From: Bacteroidales bacterium
GTDB lineage: Bacteria > Bacteroidota > Bacteroidia > Bacteroidales > WCHB1-69
Direction of reading: 5' to 3'
Length of the DNA stretch: 5,721 nt
Assembly: GCA_017964755.1 (NCBI GenBank)
Contig: JAGCRI010000072.1
Location: 1 to 5,721, forward strand
The translations under genes and the position numbers were made by a program. Positions 1 through 5,721 of the stretch are shown one piece after another. How positions within the stretch are numbered: position 1 is the stretch's first letter; each line of letters opens with the position of its first letter. Under the pieces are notes generated by a model. The model was not told the origin of the DNA and did not search any database. It saw only the letters and a program-made list of their open reading frames with translations.

Positions 1-1793
1 GGCGGTGTAAGATAAGAGATGATGGTGGCGTATGAACGGCGTTTGGCGATAAGGCTTTCGCCGACATTGCCGATAGTATAGAGATAAAAATGAGGAACAG
101 TACCTATCAGCCTGTCAGGCCAGTCATTGGAACAAAGTGCAACCTGCCTGCGTGGAGTGTATTCCAAACTGCCATGCGTGCCAAAATGGATAAAGGCATC
201 GGCTTCAAAAGAATAGCGTGCCCACAAATAGGCGGCGATGTATGGGTGCGGCGGAGCGACGTCTGTGCCGTGAACTATTTTGAAATCGTTGTCGCCGAGA
301 CCCGCCATCGGCTGCGGCATCAGAACCACATTGCCGAACTGTATGCGCGAAACCGCCAACTTGCCGTCTGATGTTGACATATAAGAGCCGGGGAATTCCC
401 CAAAGTTCTGTTTCACATCATCATAGAGAGCAGGGCGCAACGTTTTTAAGATCCATTCTTCATATTGTTTTTTAGTGATAAATTCAGGATTGCCATTTTT
501 CATAAATTCATCAAACGCACCTTCGGCGTAAGTACCCAAAACGGCACCCTGCTTTTGTATCATCTCCGCTAAAGCGTCAGCGGAATTGGGCAGTCCCGTA
601 ACCTTATAACCTGCCTCGCGCAGACGGAGCAGCACGGCATAAAGTGAGGGCGCGACTTCCAAACCCGAAGCGGTCAACGCATTCTGCCCCGGTCCTTTAT
701 AATAGAAAATCACAATGTGCTTGTCGGCGTTGGCAGTGGTCTTAAGGGCAATATAACGGTTCACCGTTTCCACAAAATCGGCCAACCGTTCAGGCACGGC
801 ATACATCTCCTGCAATCCCTCCTTGTTGATACGGTGCGCAAAAAGTGCATACGGACGGATGGCACCGTCAATTTCCGGTGTAACAACACTTTGCGAAAGA
901 AAACCGCCACTCATTCCCATCTTGTCCTCCTCCCATTTTTCGGTAAGCTGAGGCACATAAACTGTAGTGAAAAGCGGAATATTCTGATGGGTAAGATATG
1001 CCACAACTCCGTCTCCCATTCTGCCATGCGCCATGTTAATCCATGCGGCCGGAAGCACCGAATCAGCCTGCCCGTTTGTAATGAAAGTGTTAGCATCGCG
1101 AATCGGATAGACCTGATTACCAGACTTTTCCAGCGCAGCAACCAATTCAGTGGGTTCGCCCATAAGTCCTGACAGCACTATCCGTGGCGATTCATTTTTA
1201 TACAACCCGTTGTTTTTCAAAAAAGTCTCATAATCTTTAAGAGTATTGAATCCCAATTCCTCATCCGGATTATTTGGGTCTGAATGATAAAAAAGTTCGT
1301 GAGATGCTGGAACGACCGGCTCAGGCTCTTCCACAAAACAGATTTTCCCATCAACATAGCGGCGGATATAATTCAACATACTGCGATAGTTCTTGCGGGA
1401 GCCGTTATTCAGGTAGCGTGTAAGAGTGTCGGCTGTCAGCGAATCAACAGAGACGATGTAATTTGCCGGATTTGTGACGGCGGTGGAAAGAATGGCTGTA
1501 CTGAGTGAAGCCTCCTCAATCTGTTGCCGCTGTTCCTCGCTGATACGCAGCCCCATGGCATTAATCATCACCATGTCGTATTTGCCCAGCGTGTTCAATT
1601 CGTCAAGCCCTACTTCCCTAATTTTGATGAAGCGGCTGTTGTTGCTTTTGGAAATCTGCCCCAAAGTTGTTATCTGATAATTGACAAAGACAATTCTTGT
1701 CGGAGAAATCTTCGCTGACCAAAATATCAGTATGGCTGCCAACAGCACGCCCGCTGCCGATGCTATAAATATGATTTTTTTTGTTTTACTCAT
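1..1793 (-). CDS. hmuS: HmuS-type CobN-like chelatase, membrane-anchored; 3' end beyond window
   Basis: An open frame of 597 codons with no stop runs off the left edge. It starts at the ATG at 1793-1791, inside the last codons of the receptor gene (8-nt overlap). Residues 1-5 are basic or polar (MSKTK) and residues 6-25 form a hydrophobic helix. This fits a single N-terminal inner-membrane anchor, which cobalamin-pathway CobN normally lacks. The CobN/magnesium-chelatase-H signature is visible: HFGTHGSLEY at residues 536-545, then TPRRQVALCSNDWPDRLIG, and later VGESLIAKRRSYATII. Cobaltochelatase CobN inserts cobalt during cobalamin synthesis. The hmu-linked homologue is instead thought to act on heme, and recent work on Bacteroides, as I recall it, reports anaerobic removal of iron. 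The position directly after hmuY and hmuR supports HmuS over CobN. Roughly the second half is missing. Family assignment is firm; the reaction is inferred from context. Confidence 0.9.
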   Translation of the reverse strand, partial: MSKTKKIIFIASAAGVLLAAILIFWSAKISPTRIVFVNYQITTLGQISKSNNSRFIKIREVGLDELNTLGKYDMVMINAMGLRISEEQRQQIEEASLSTAILSTAVTNPANYIVSVDSLTADTLTRYLNNGSRKNYRSMLNYIRRYVDGKICFVEEPEPVVPASHELFYHSDPNNPDEELGFNTLKDYETFLKNNGLYKNESPRIVLSGLMGEPTELVAALEKSGNQVYPIRDANTFITNGQADSVLPAAWINMAHGRMGDGVVAYLTHQNIPLFTTVYVPQLTEKWEEDKMGMSGGFLSQSVVTPEIDGAIRPYALFAHRINKEGLQEMYAVPERLADFVETVNRYIALKTTANADKHIVIFYYKGPGQNALTASGLEVAPSLYAVLLRLREAGYKVTGLPNSADALAEMIQKQGAVLGTYAEGAFDEFMKNGNPEFITKKQYEEWILKTLRPALYDDVKQNFGEFPGSYMSTSDGKLAVSRIQFGNVVLMPQPMAGLGDNDFKIVHGTDVAPPHPYIAAYLWARYSFEADAFIHFGTHGSLEYTPRRQVALCSNDWPDRLIGTVPHFYLYTIGNVGESLIAKRRSYATIISYLTP

Positions 1794-3963
1794 GAGAGAC
1801 TTTTGATTTGCTTTTGTTTTTGAAAAATTTATCGACATCTACAGAAACACCCACAGTGAAAGTTATCCCTGTAGTAGCAGGCGTATTGCTGTAATAATAG
1901 TCAGGAACATAATTAAAGAGATTATCCAAAACAAAATTGAGATTCAAACCTTTCATTATTGTCTGGTTAAAGCCAAATTTCCAGATTGTGTAAGCCGGAT
2001 AAGTAACCTTTCTCGTCTCGTCCAAAGAAGTCATTGATGTGTACTCATCGCAGGTTACGCCTGACAGCACCCTGCCGCTCAGCATCACCGAAAAGCCATA
2101 TTTTTTCCACTCCTTCGCATAATTTATGCGGAAAGTTGCTGAGTGCGGGCGGGTAACCGAAATTTCTGGCTGTCCCTTGGGAATAATCTCTTTTGTAAAA
2201 ACGTATGAAGCCCTTACTGAAAGCCCGAATTTCCAACTTGCCGAGGCGGTGAAATCGCAACCGGTAACGTGCAGCGGAACCATATTTGTATAAACCATAC
2301 CTTTCATCTCATTATTCCAAACCGTGGTAATGCGGTTGCGCACCCTGTTGTAAAAGCCAATCAGAGTAACATTGTAGCTGCCATGCGAATATTCACCCGC
2401 AAGACTGAAATTATGGCTCGTTTCCGGATTAAGGTCAGGATTGCCGTAAATCATGAAAATGTTAGCCATATCGAACTGCATATAACGTTCTTTCAAAGTT
2501 GGCGAGCGGAAACCGTTCGCATACGATGCCCTGAGCGAAAAATGCTTGAGTTTGTACATCAGGCTGAGTTTAGGGGAGACATGGTGCAAGTTTCCGCTTG
2601 AAAAATAGTCGTAACGCACGCCGGCAATCACATTCAGTTTCTTCAACGGATTCCAGTCGAACTGCGCGAAAGCATCGGCCGTGTGCTGGTAATATGCGCC
2701 GTGGTCGGCGAACTGGTAACTCATAAGATAATCGCGCATATAGTCTCCGCCAAGGGTGAGAATATGTTTTTTGCGGAATGTACGGCTGTAGATGCCTCTT
2801 AACGTGTGCTGAACGTTGCTGTAGTCGCGCACGTCAAGTTTGTCGGTTATGGAGTAGTCGCTTTTGTCGTATTGGTCGAAAGTGTATGAAAGTGTGATGT
2901 CATCGTGGGGTGTAATCTTATATTCCCCTTTCAAACCGCCGCTGAAGTCGCGGTATCTCTCGTGCGAGAGTTCCTGCGTAGCGCGTTCGCGGAAGAAATA
3001 GCCGGCACGGGCTGTAATTTTCACCTTATCCTTATATGAATAAGAGAATTTGTCTTTAATGTCGAAAGAATTAAAACCATAAACATTACCTATATCTCCA
3101 CTGTTTTTCAGAGTAATCGGGTCGTTGTGAACAAACTGCGCCGTGAGCATATTGTTGAAACCTTTCAAATTGAAACCTACGGAGCCGCCGTAACACTGCT
3201 GGTTATGGGAGCCGTAGCGCGCGTTGAGGTTCAGCGACCACGGCTGTTTTTTCTGCTTTGTAATGATATTGACCACGCCGCCGACCGCATTGGAGCCGTA
3301 CAACGAAGACGCGCTCCCCTTAACTATCTCTATATGTGAAACATCTGCCAATAAAAGCCGGCTGTAGTCCACATTGTCGAGTGTTTCGCCGGCGAGGCGT
3401 TCTCCGTCTATCAAAAAGAGGACAGAGTTCCCACCGAAGCCCTGCATATTCAACGACACCTGCTGGTTCATCGAATAGGAAAATTCAACGCCCGGCAGTT
3501 CCGCCTGCAACAACTCCTGCACATTTGTGACATCAAGTTGCTGTATCTCCTTTTGAGTAATGACCCGCGTGATGATAGGAGCATCTTTCAAGGGTTTAGG
3601 CGTACGCGTTCCTGTAACCACCACCATATCAAGTTCTTGCGAATGATTGTCAAGCATAAAATCCAATTTGCCGTTGCTTTTTTCCGAATAGTGACGGCAA
3701 TCTTGGTCATAGCCCAGCAAAGTCGCACAAACCGTACACTCAATGGAACTGTTCAAATGCAATTCATAATGGCCTGCAGAGTCGGAATATGCGCCCATCT
3801 CAGGAAATTCCTTTACGGTAACGCTAACTCCTGATAACGCGCTTCCATATTGATCGCGCACGATGCCGGAAATCACATCCTGCGCCAGACTTTTCGTAAA
3901 AAATGGTGATAAAAATAATGTCCAAAATAGTATCAGAAAAAGATTTTTGATTCGGAATGTCAT
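1786..3963 (-). CDS. hmuR: TonB-dependent outer-membrane heme receptor, HmuR type
   Basis: This 725-residue outer-membrane receptor should import heme (or heme handed over by HmuY) into the periplasm using TonB-ExbBD energy. Residues 1-28 are a signal peptide ending SLAQ. Residues 29-105 are a CarboxypepD_reg-like domain (ISGIVRDQYGSALSGVSVTV), common in Bacteroidetes receptors. A TonB-box-like stretch lies at 111-120 (LDMVVVTGTR). The plug follows at about 122-236 and contains VLFLIDGERL, IEIVKGSASSLYGSNAVGG and VNIITK. A 22-strand-type barrel fills the rest. FRSP at 485-488 and NPDL at 508-511 match the FRAP/NPNL-type pair of heme receptors, equivalent to YRAP/NPDL in Porphyromonas HmuR. 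The ATG overlaps the TGA that ends the hmuY frame (TGATG), and the 3' end overlaps hmuS by 8 nt. About ten charged residues (NKSKSKVSHE) extend past the last aromatic-ended strand. The gene appears intact. Heme as ligand is inferred from motifs and neighbours. Confidence 0.93.
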   Translation of the reverse strand: MTFRIKNLFLILFWTLFLSPFFTKSLAQDVISGIVRDQYGSALSGVSVTVKEFPEMGAYSDSAGHYELHLNSSIECTVCATLLGYDQDCRHYSEKSNGKLDFMLDNHSQELDMVVVTGTRTPKPLKDAPIITRVITQKEIQQLDVTNVQELLQAELPGVEFSYSMNQQVSLNMQGFGGNSVLFLIDGERLAGETLDNVDYSRLLLADVSHIEIVKGSASSLYGSNAVGGVVNIITKQKKQPWSLNLNARYGSHNQQCYGGSVGFNLKGFNNMLTAQFVHNDPITLKNSGDIGNVYGFNSFDIKDKFSYSYKDKVKITARAGYFFRERATQELSHERYRDFSGGLKGEYKITPHDDITLSYTFDQYDKSDYSITDKLDVRDYSNVQHTLRGIYSRTFRKKHILTLGGDYMRDYLMSYQFADHGAYYQHTADAFAQFDWNPLKKLNVIAGVRYDYFSSGNLHHVSPKLSLMYKLKHFSLRASYANGFRSPTLKERYMQFDMANIFMIYGNPDLNPETSHNFSLAGEYSHGSYNVTLIGFYNRVRNRITTVWNNEMKGMVYTNMVPLHVTGCDFTASASWKFGLSVRASYVFTKEIIPKGQPEISVTRPHSATFRINYAKEWKKYGFSVMLSGRVLSGVTCDEYTSMTSLDETRKVTYPAYTIWKFGFNQTIMKGLNLNFVLDNLFNYVPDYYYSNTPATTGITFTVGVSVDVDKFFKNKSKSKVSHE

Positions 3964-4163
3964 CAGTACGGATATAGATAATAAATAGTTATAAAGCCTT
4001 TTATACTGGCAGAATTCATATAATTTGTAAACAGAAGTGCTGCTCTTGAACCGTCAGACATCTGAAGAATATATACATTGTTTGAAAGAGTATAAATGGG
4101 CGGCATTACACTCGTGTCAACTTTCAACCACTTTGACAGGATATGGTTTCGAGGAGACGGGGC
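3963..4163 (-). pseudogene. hmuY: C-terminal remainder of hmuY, in frame after the premature stop
   Basis: Continuing in the same frame past the TAA gives 66 sense codons and then TGA at 3965-3963. The product includes APSPRNHILSKWLKVDTSV (codons 149-167), MPPIYTLSNNVYILQMSDGS (168-187) and LLFTNYMNSASIKGFITIYY (191-210), ending YLYPY. This matches the conserved HmuY C-terminus as I know the family (LSKWL, MPP.Y, a VY...DG stretch, NYMN, KG.mTI.Y.YP). With the TAA codon counted as a residue the whole reading is 214 aa, the normal size. There is no frameshift, and a single codon separates the two halves. The closing TGA overlaps the hmuR start by one base, as expected for the natural end of hmuY. 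Annotated as a remnant because no independent start is evident; readthrough or a sequencing error remains possible. Confidence 0.88.
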
Positions 4164-4607
4164 TTATAGAATAATTCCATCCATCATTCCTGACATATCC
4201 ACTGTGACAGAGTCATTTACATCTGCCTCAAAATTGCTGAAACTGACATCTCCAGCCGCACGCAGTTCCTCCAACGTATGAAATCCTGTTTCGCAGGCAC
4301 TGCCGCCACAAGTCTTCACATCGTAGCGGTGCAGGGCAAAATCCCACCTTGAAGGCTCTCCCTCATTCATCAGAATATTCGCAGTGTCAATCTTCTTATT
4401 CTTGAAATCAATATATACCCAACGGTCGTATGTTCTGGCATCCACATATATAATGCCGCTTTTATCCGCCTCATTGACTTTTATGAATCCGTATTCGCTA
4501 TGTGTTTCGGGCTTCGGCTCATCATAAATGTTATGAAAGATACCGTCACACGCACTGTTTAACCCTGCTAAAAGAAGTGTTGCAAAAAAAAGGAAGAGCC
4601 TTTTCAT
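4164..4607 (-). CDS. hmuY: HmuY-family heme-binding lipoprotein, cut short by an in-frame stop
   Basis: HmuY proteins are surface or secreted hemophore-like lipoproteins that take heme from host hemoproteins and pass it to HmuR. This frame gives 147 residues and ends at a TAA (4166-4164). Residues 1-19 form a lipoprotein signal (MKRLFLFFATLLLAGLNSAC) with Cys20 as the lipidation site; the residue three before the Cys is Asn, so the lipobox is imperfect. The family pattern is clear: CDGIFHNIYDEP at 20-31, EYGFI at 38-42, IIYVDARTYDRWVYIDF at 52-68, SRWDFALHRYDVKT at 86-99 and VDMSGMMDGII at 136-146. The usual length is about 200-220 residues, so roughly the last third is absent. The missing part is found in the same frame immediately downstream (see 3963-4163). 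The start codon is 34 nt after the preceding lipoprotein gene. The truncated product lacks the C-terminal strands of the fold and is probably not functional. Confidence 0.88.
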   Translation of the reverse strand: MKRLFLFFATLLLAGLNSACDGIFHNIYDEPKPETHSEYGFIKVNEADKSGIIYVDARTYDRWVYIDFKNKKIDTANILMNEGEPSRWDFALHRYDVKTCGGSACETGFHTLEELRAAGDVSFSNFEADVNDSVTVDMSGMMDGIIL

Positions 4608-4641
4608 AAGAAATGGGAGAAAAAACTTTTATTTGGGAAAA

Positions 4642-5124
4642 TTATTTTGCCTGATTTGCACCTGTTGTAAAGACAAAGTTGATGCTCATTGGCATTTCGC
4701 CGGGTTTTACCGAATAGTTGAGAGTCAGGTTGCCGTCTGCTACGGAGCCGCTGACCTTCCCTGAACAATGCACATCGTTCACAGTCTGTTCAATAGGTGT
4801 TTCCGCCAAAGTGAAATGTTTGTAGTCAGAAGTGCTTACGCCGACATTTTTAACGGTCAATGCTGGAAGTTGGCTCATTCCGCCGCTCACCGCCGGCAGA
4901 GTGATATTGACCGAATTGTTGCCGTTGCCCTTCAAAATGACTTCAGCATTTGTGGGATCGTAGGTTGAACTGCCCACAGACATAACTAAAGTGCCTTGGT
5001 AGGTTTTTGCCACGTATGAATCGGTCGGGGTCTTTTCCGCTTCCTTTTCATCATTTTTTTTGCAGCTTACAAACAGGGTTGAAATTGCCACTAAAACGAA
5101 CATAAATAATCTAATGTTTTTCAT
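4642..5124 (-). CDS. Calycin_like domain lipoprotein heading the hmu operon
   Basis: A 160-residue lipoprotein. Residues 1-20 are a signal peptide with lipidation Cys21 in the context LFVSC; the -3 residue is Phe, slightly off the classical lipobox. The following KKNDEKEAEK is charged and may help surface export in Bacteroidetes. From about residue 42 the sequence is beta-rich and resembles the Bacteroidetes Calycin_like (lipocalin-type barrel) family: TYQGTLVMSV, VNITLPAVSGGMSQLPALTV, SGKVSGSVADGNLTLNYSV and the closing PGEMPMSINFVF. It is the first gene after a promoter candidate and lies 34 nt upstream of hmuY, so it should be co-transcribed with the heme-uptake genes. A surface heme- or substrate-binding role is inferred from that position; no ligand residues can be identified. 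The start is the ATG at 5124-5122, which gives a well-formed signal peptide. No strong Shine-Dalgarno is present, which is normal for the phylum. Confidence 0.85.
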   Translation of the reverse strand: MKNIRLFMFVLVAISTLFVSCKKNDEKEAEKTPTDSYVAKTYQGTLVMSVGSSTYDPTNAEVILKGNGNNSVNITLPAVSGGMSQLPALTVKNVGVSTSDYKHFTLAETPIEQTVNDVHCSGKVSGSVADGNLTLNYSVKPGEMPMSINFVFTTGANQAK

Positions 5125-5175
5125 CTTTTTTTGAATTTGATTGTTATTAATTTTATTTTGAATGTTTCAAGGCTG

Positions 5176-5205
5176 CAAAAATAGAATGTACAATAGTGCT
5201 TCAAA
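5176..5205 (-). promoter_or_regulatory. Candidate Bacteroidetes promoter for the lipoprotein-hmuYRS operon
   Basis: On the minus strand TTTG (5205-5202) is followed after 18 nt by TATTTTTG (5183-5176). This fits the Bacteroidetes -33 TTTG / -7 TAnnTTTG pattern; the spacer is about one base below the usual 19-21. Transcription would start near 5169, giving an AT-rich leader of about 45 nt before the ATG at 5124. The site lies downstream of the terminator at 5274-5317 and ahead of the first operon gene, as expected. No experimental start site is known to me. Confidence 0.5.
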
Positions 5206-5273
5206 ATACCTAAAAATAGGGAATTTCAAAGATTGAATTACTATTATTGGTGAAATGTATCATTATTATTTTG

Positions 5274-5317
5274 AAAAAAGACAAAAGGCAAAATTTCTTT
5301 ATTGAAATTAAGCCTTT
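5274..5317 (-). terminator. Rho-independent terminator of the Ig/FN3-like gene
   Basis: Read on the minus strand, AAAGGC (5317-5312) pairs with GCCTTT (5289-5284). Inside it AATTTC (5309-5304) pairs with GAAATT (5297-5292). The two stem halves are separated by a symmetric TT/TT internal mismatch, and the loop is 6 nt. The stem is followed by TGTC and a run of six T (5279-5274). It begins about 50 nt after the stop codon at 5370 and precedes the promoter candidate of the lipoprotein gene, so it separates two transcription units. Confidence 0.75.
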
Positions 5318-5369
5318 ATTTAACTCAAGATTGCTCGCAGTTCTGCAAAACAATCTACATGGATTACAA

Positions 5370-5721
5370 TTATTTAGTTTTGAACACAACCTCGTTGCCA
5401 TATACGACTGTATCTCCATATTTCGCAAACGCACGTACAAAACAGGTTTGTGAAGAAGAAAGTCCTGGTATAGTAATCGTATATAGGACTGCCGCATCAT
5501 TAGAAAATATGACATTGTCGTTCTCTGTCGGGGCAGAATGCAATGCCCAGCAGATTCCCTTGCTTGTCGGTGCTCCGCCCTGAGCAGCACCCTGTCTTTC
5601 AGCAGTAAGCTCTGCTGACGACGAGGTTACATTCTGCGGGACAAAGGTAATAACCTCCGGCAGGCAATTGCTTGCCATTGCCCTGCCTAACGTGTCAGCC
5701 TTGGCAAATAGCGTATCCAAA
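5370..5721 (-). CDS. Fibronectin-III/Ig-like domain protein, C-terminal part only
   Basis: The 3' end of a gene that enters from the right edge; 116 codons are visible before TAA at 5372-5370. The first visible codons (LDTLFAKADTLG...) are internal, and no start can be assigned. From about visible residue 22 there is one domain of the type repeated in secreted Bacteroidetes lipoproteins: VTSSSAELTAERQGAAQGG, then SKGICWALHSAPTENDN, a YTITIPGLSSSQT strand, and FVRAFAKYGDTVVYGNEVVF near the C-terminus. In that family the core reads rGvCws...PT and YYVRAYA.N..GtaYGnevsF, so the fit is good. Such domains sit at the C-terminus of cell-surface proteins and tend to mediate binding or act as spacers; no catalytic motif is visible. 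A terminator follows the stop, so this gene is probably not part of the hmu transcript. Its actual function cannot be read from this fragment. Confidence 0.75.
   Translation of the reverse strand, partial: LDTLFAKADTLGRAMASNCLPEVITFVPQNVTSSSAELTAERQGAAQGGAPTSKGICWALHSAPTENDNVIFSNDAAVLYTITIPGLSSSQTCFVRAFAKYGDTVVYGNEVVFKTK

Noticed and set aside
717..1172. Plus-strand open frame of 151 codons
   Set aside because: Lies entirely antisense to the CobN-like gene, whose product has clear family motifs; the product of this frame looks like no known protein and is rich in His, Arg and Cys as expected for an antisense shadow.
2269..2601. Plus-strand open frame of 110 codons
   Set aside because: Antisense to the barrel region of the receptor gene, which contains the conserved FRSP and NPDL motifs; no recognisable domain of its own.
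4164..4166. Alternative genetic code with TAA read as sense
   Set aside because: TAA is the ordinary stop of the Ig/FN3-like gene (5370-5372), the Calycin_like lipoprotein (4642-4644) and the receptor (1786-1788) in this same window.
4100..4200. Frameshift as the cause of the short HmuY
   Set aside because: The conserved C-terminal residues continue in the same frame on both sides of the TAA, so only a stop codon, not an indel, is needed.
5251..5275. Possible Fur box (AATAATGATA on the minus strand)
   Set aside because: Only one half resembles the Fur consensus, the other half does not match, and it lies well upstream of the promoter candidate in AT-rich DNA beside the terminator.
5210..5590. 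Minus-strand frame of 126 codons overlapping the Ig/FN3-like gene
   Set aside because: It is out of frame with the recognisable FN3-like domain, crosses the terminator hairpin, and its translation shows no domain.

Overview
The window carries part of a heme-acquisition (hmu-type) operon, all on the minus strand. The organism is most likely a member of the order Bacteroidales (Bacteroides, Parabacteroides or a relative). The grounds are a HmuY-family lipoprotein beside a TonB-dependent receptor that begins with a CarboxypepD_reg-like domain, a membrane-anchored CobN-like (HmuS-type) protein, a Calycin_like lipoprotein, a Bacteroidetes-style -33/-7 promoter candidate, AT-rich leaders without clear Shine-Dalgarno sequences, and moderate GC content. 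The species cannot be fixed from this sequence.

Layout, in the direction of transcription (high to low coordinates). The 3' end of a gene for an Ig/fibronectin-III-like repeat protein enters from the right edge and stops at 5370. A rho-independent terminator follows it (5274-5317). After an AT-rich gap with a promoter candidate (5176-5205) comes a 160-residue Calycin_like lipoprotein (4642-5124). Next are hmuY (start 4607), the receptor hmuR (1786-3963) and the first 597 codons of hmuS, which runs off the left edge. No terminator separates these four genes. hmuR and hmuS overlap by 8 nt, so they look like one transcript.

Expected system: surface lipoproteins capture heme, the HmuR receptor imports it across the outer membrane using TonB energy, and the inner-membrane-anchored CobN-like HmuS acts on the tetrapyrrole, probably removing iron. 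The usual downstream hmuTUV-type transporter genes would lie beyond the left edge.

The main observation is that hmuY is broken by an in-frame TAA at codon 148. The same frame then continues for 66 codons of recognisable HmuY C-terminus and ends at a TGA that overlaps the hmuR ATG by one base (TGATG). Without the TAA the protein would be 214 residues, close to the usual HmuY length. This is a recent nonsense mutation, a sequencing error or, less likely, a readthrough site. No plus-strand gene, RNA gene, CRISPR array or mobile element was found.
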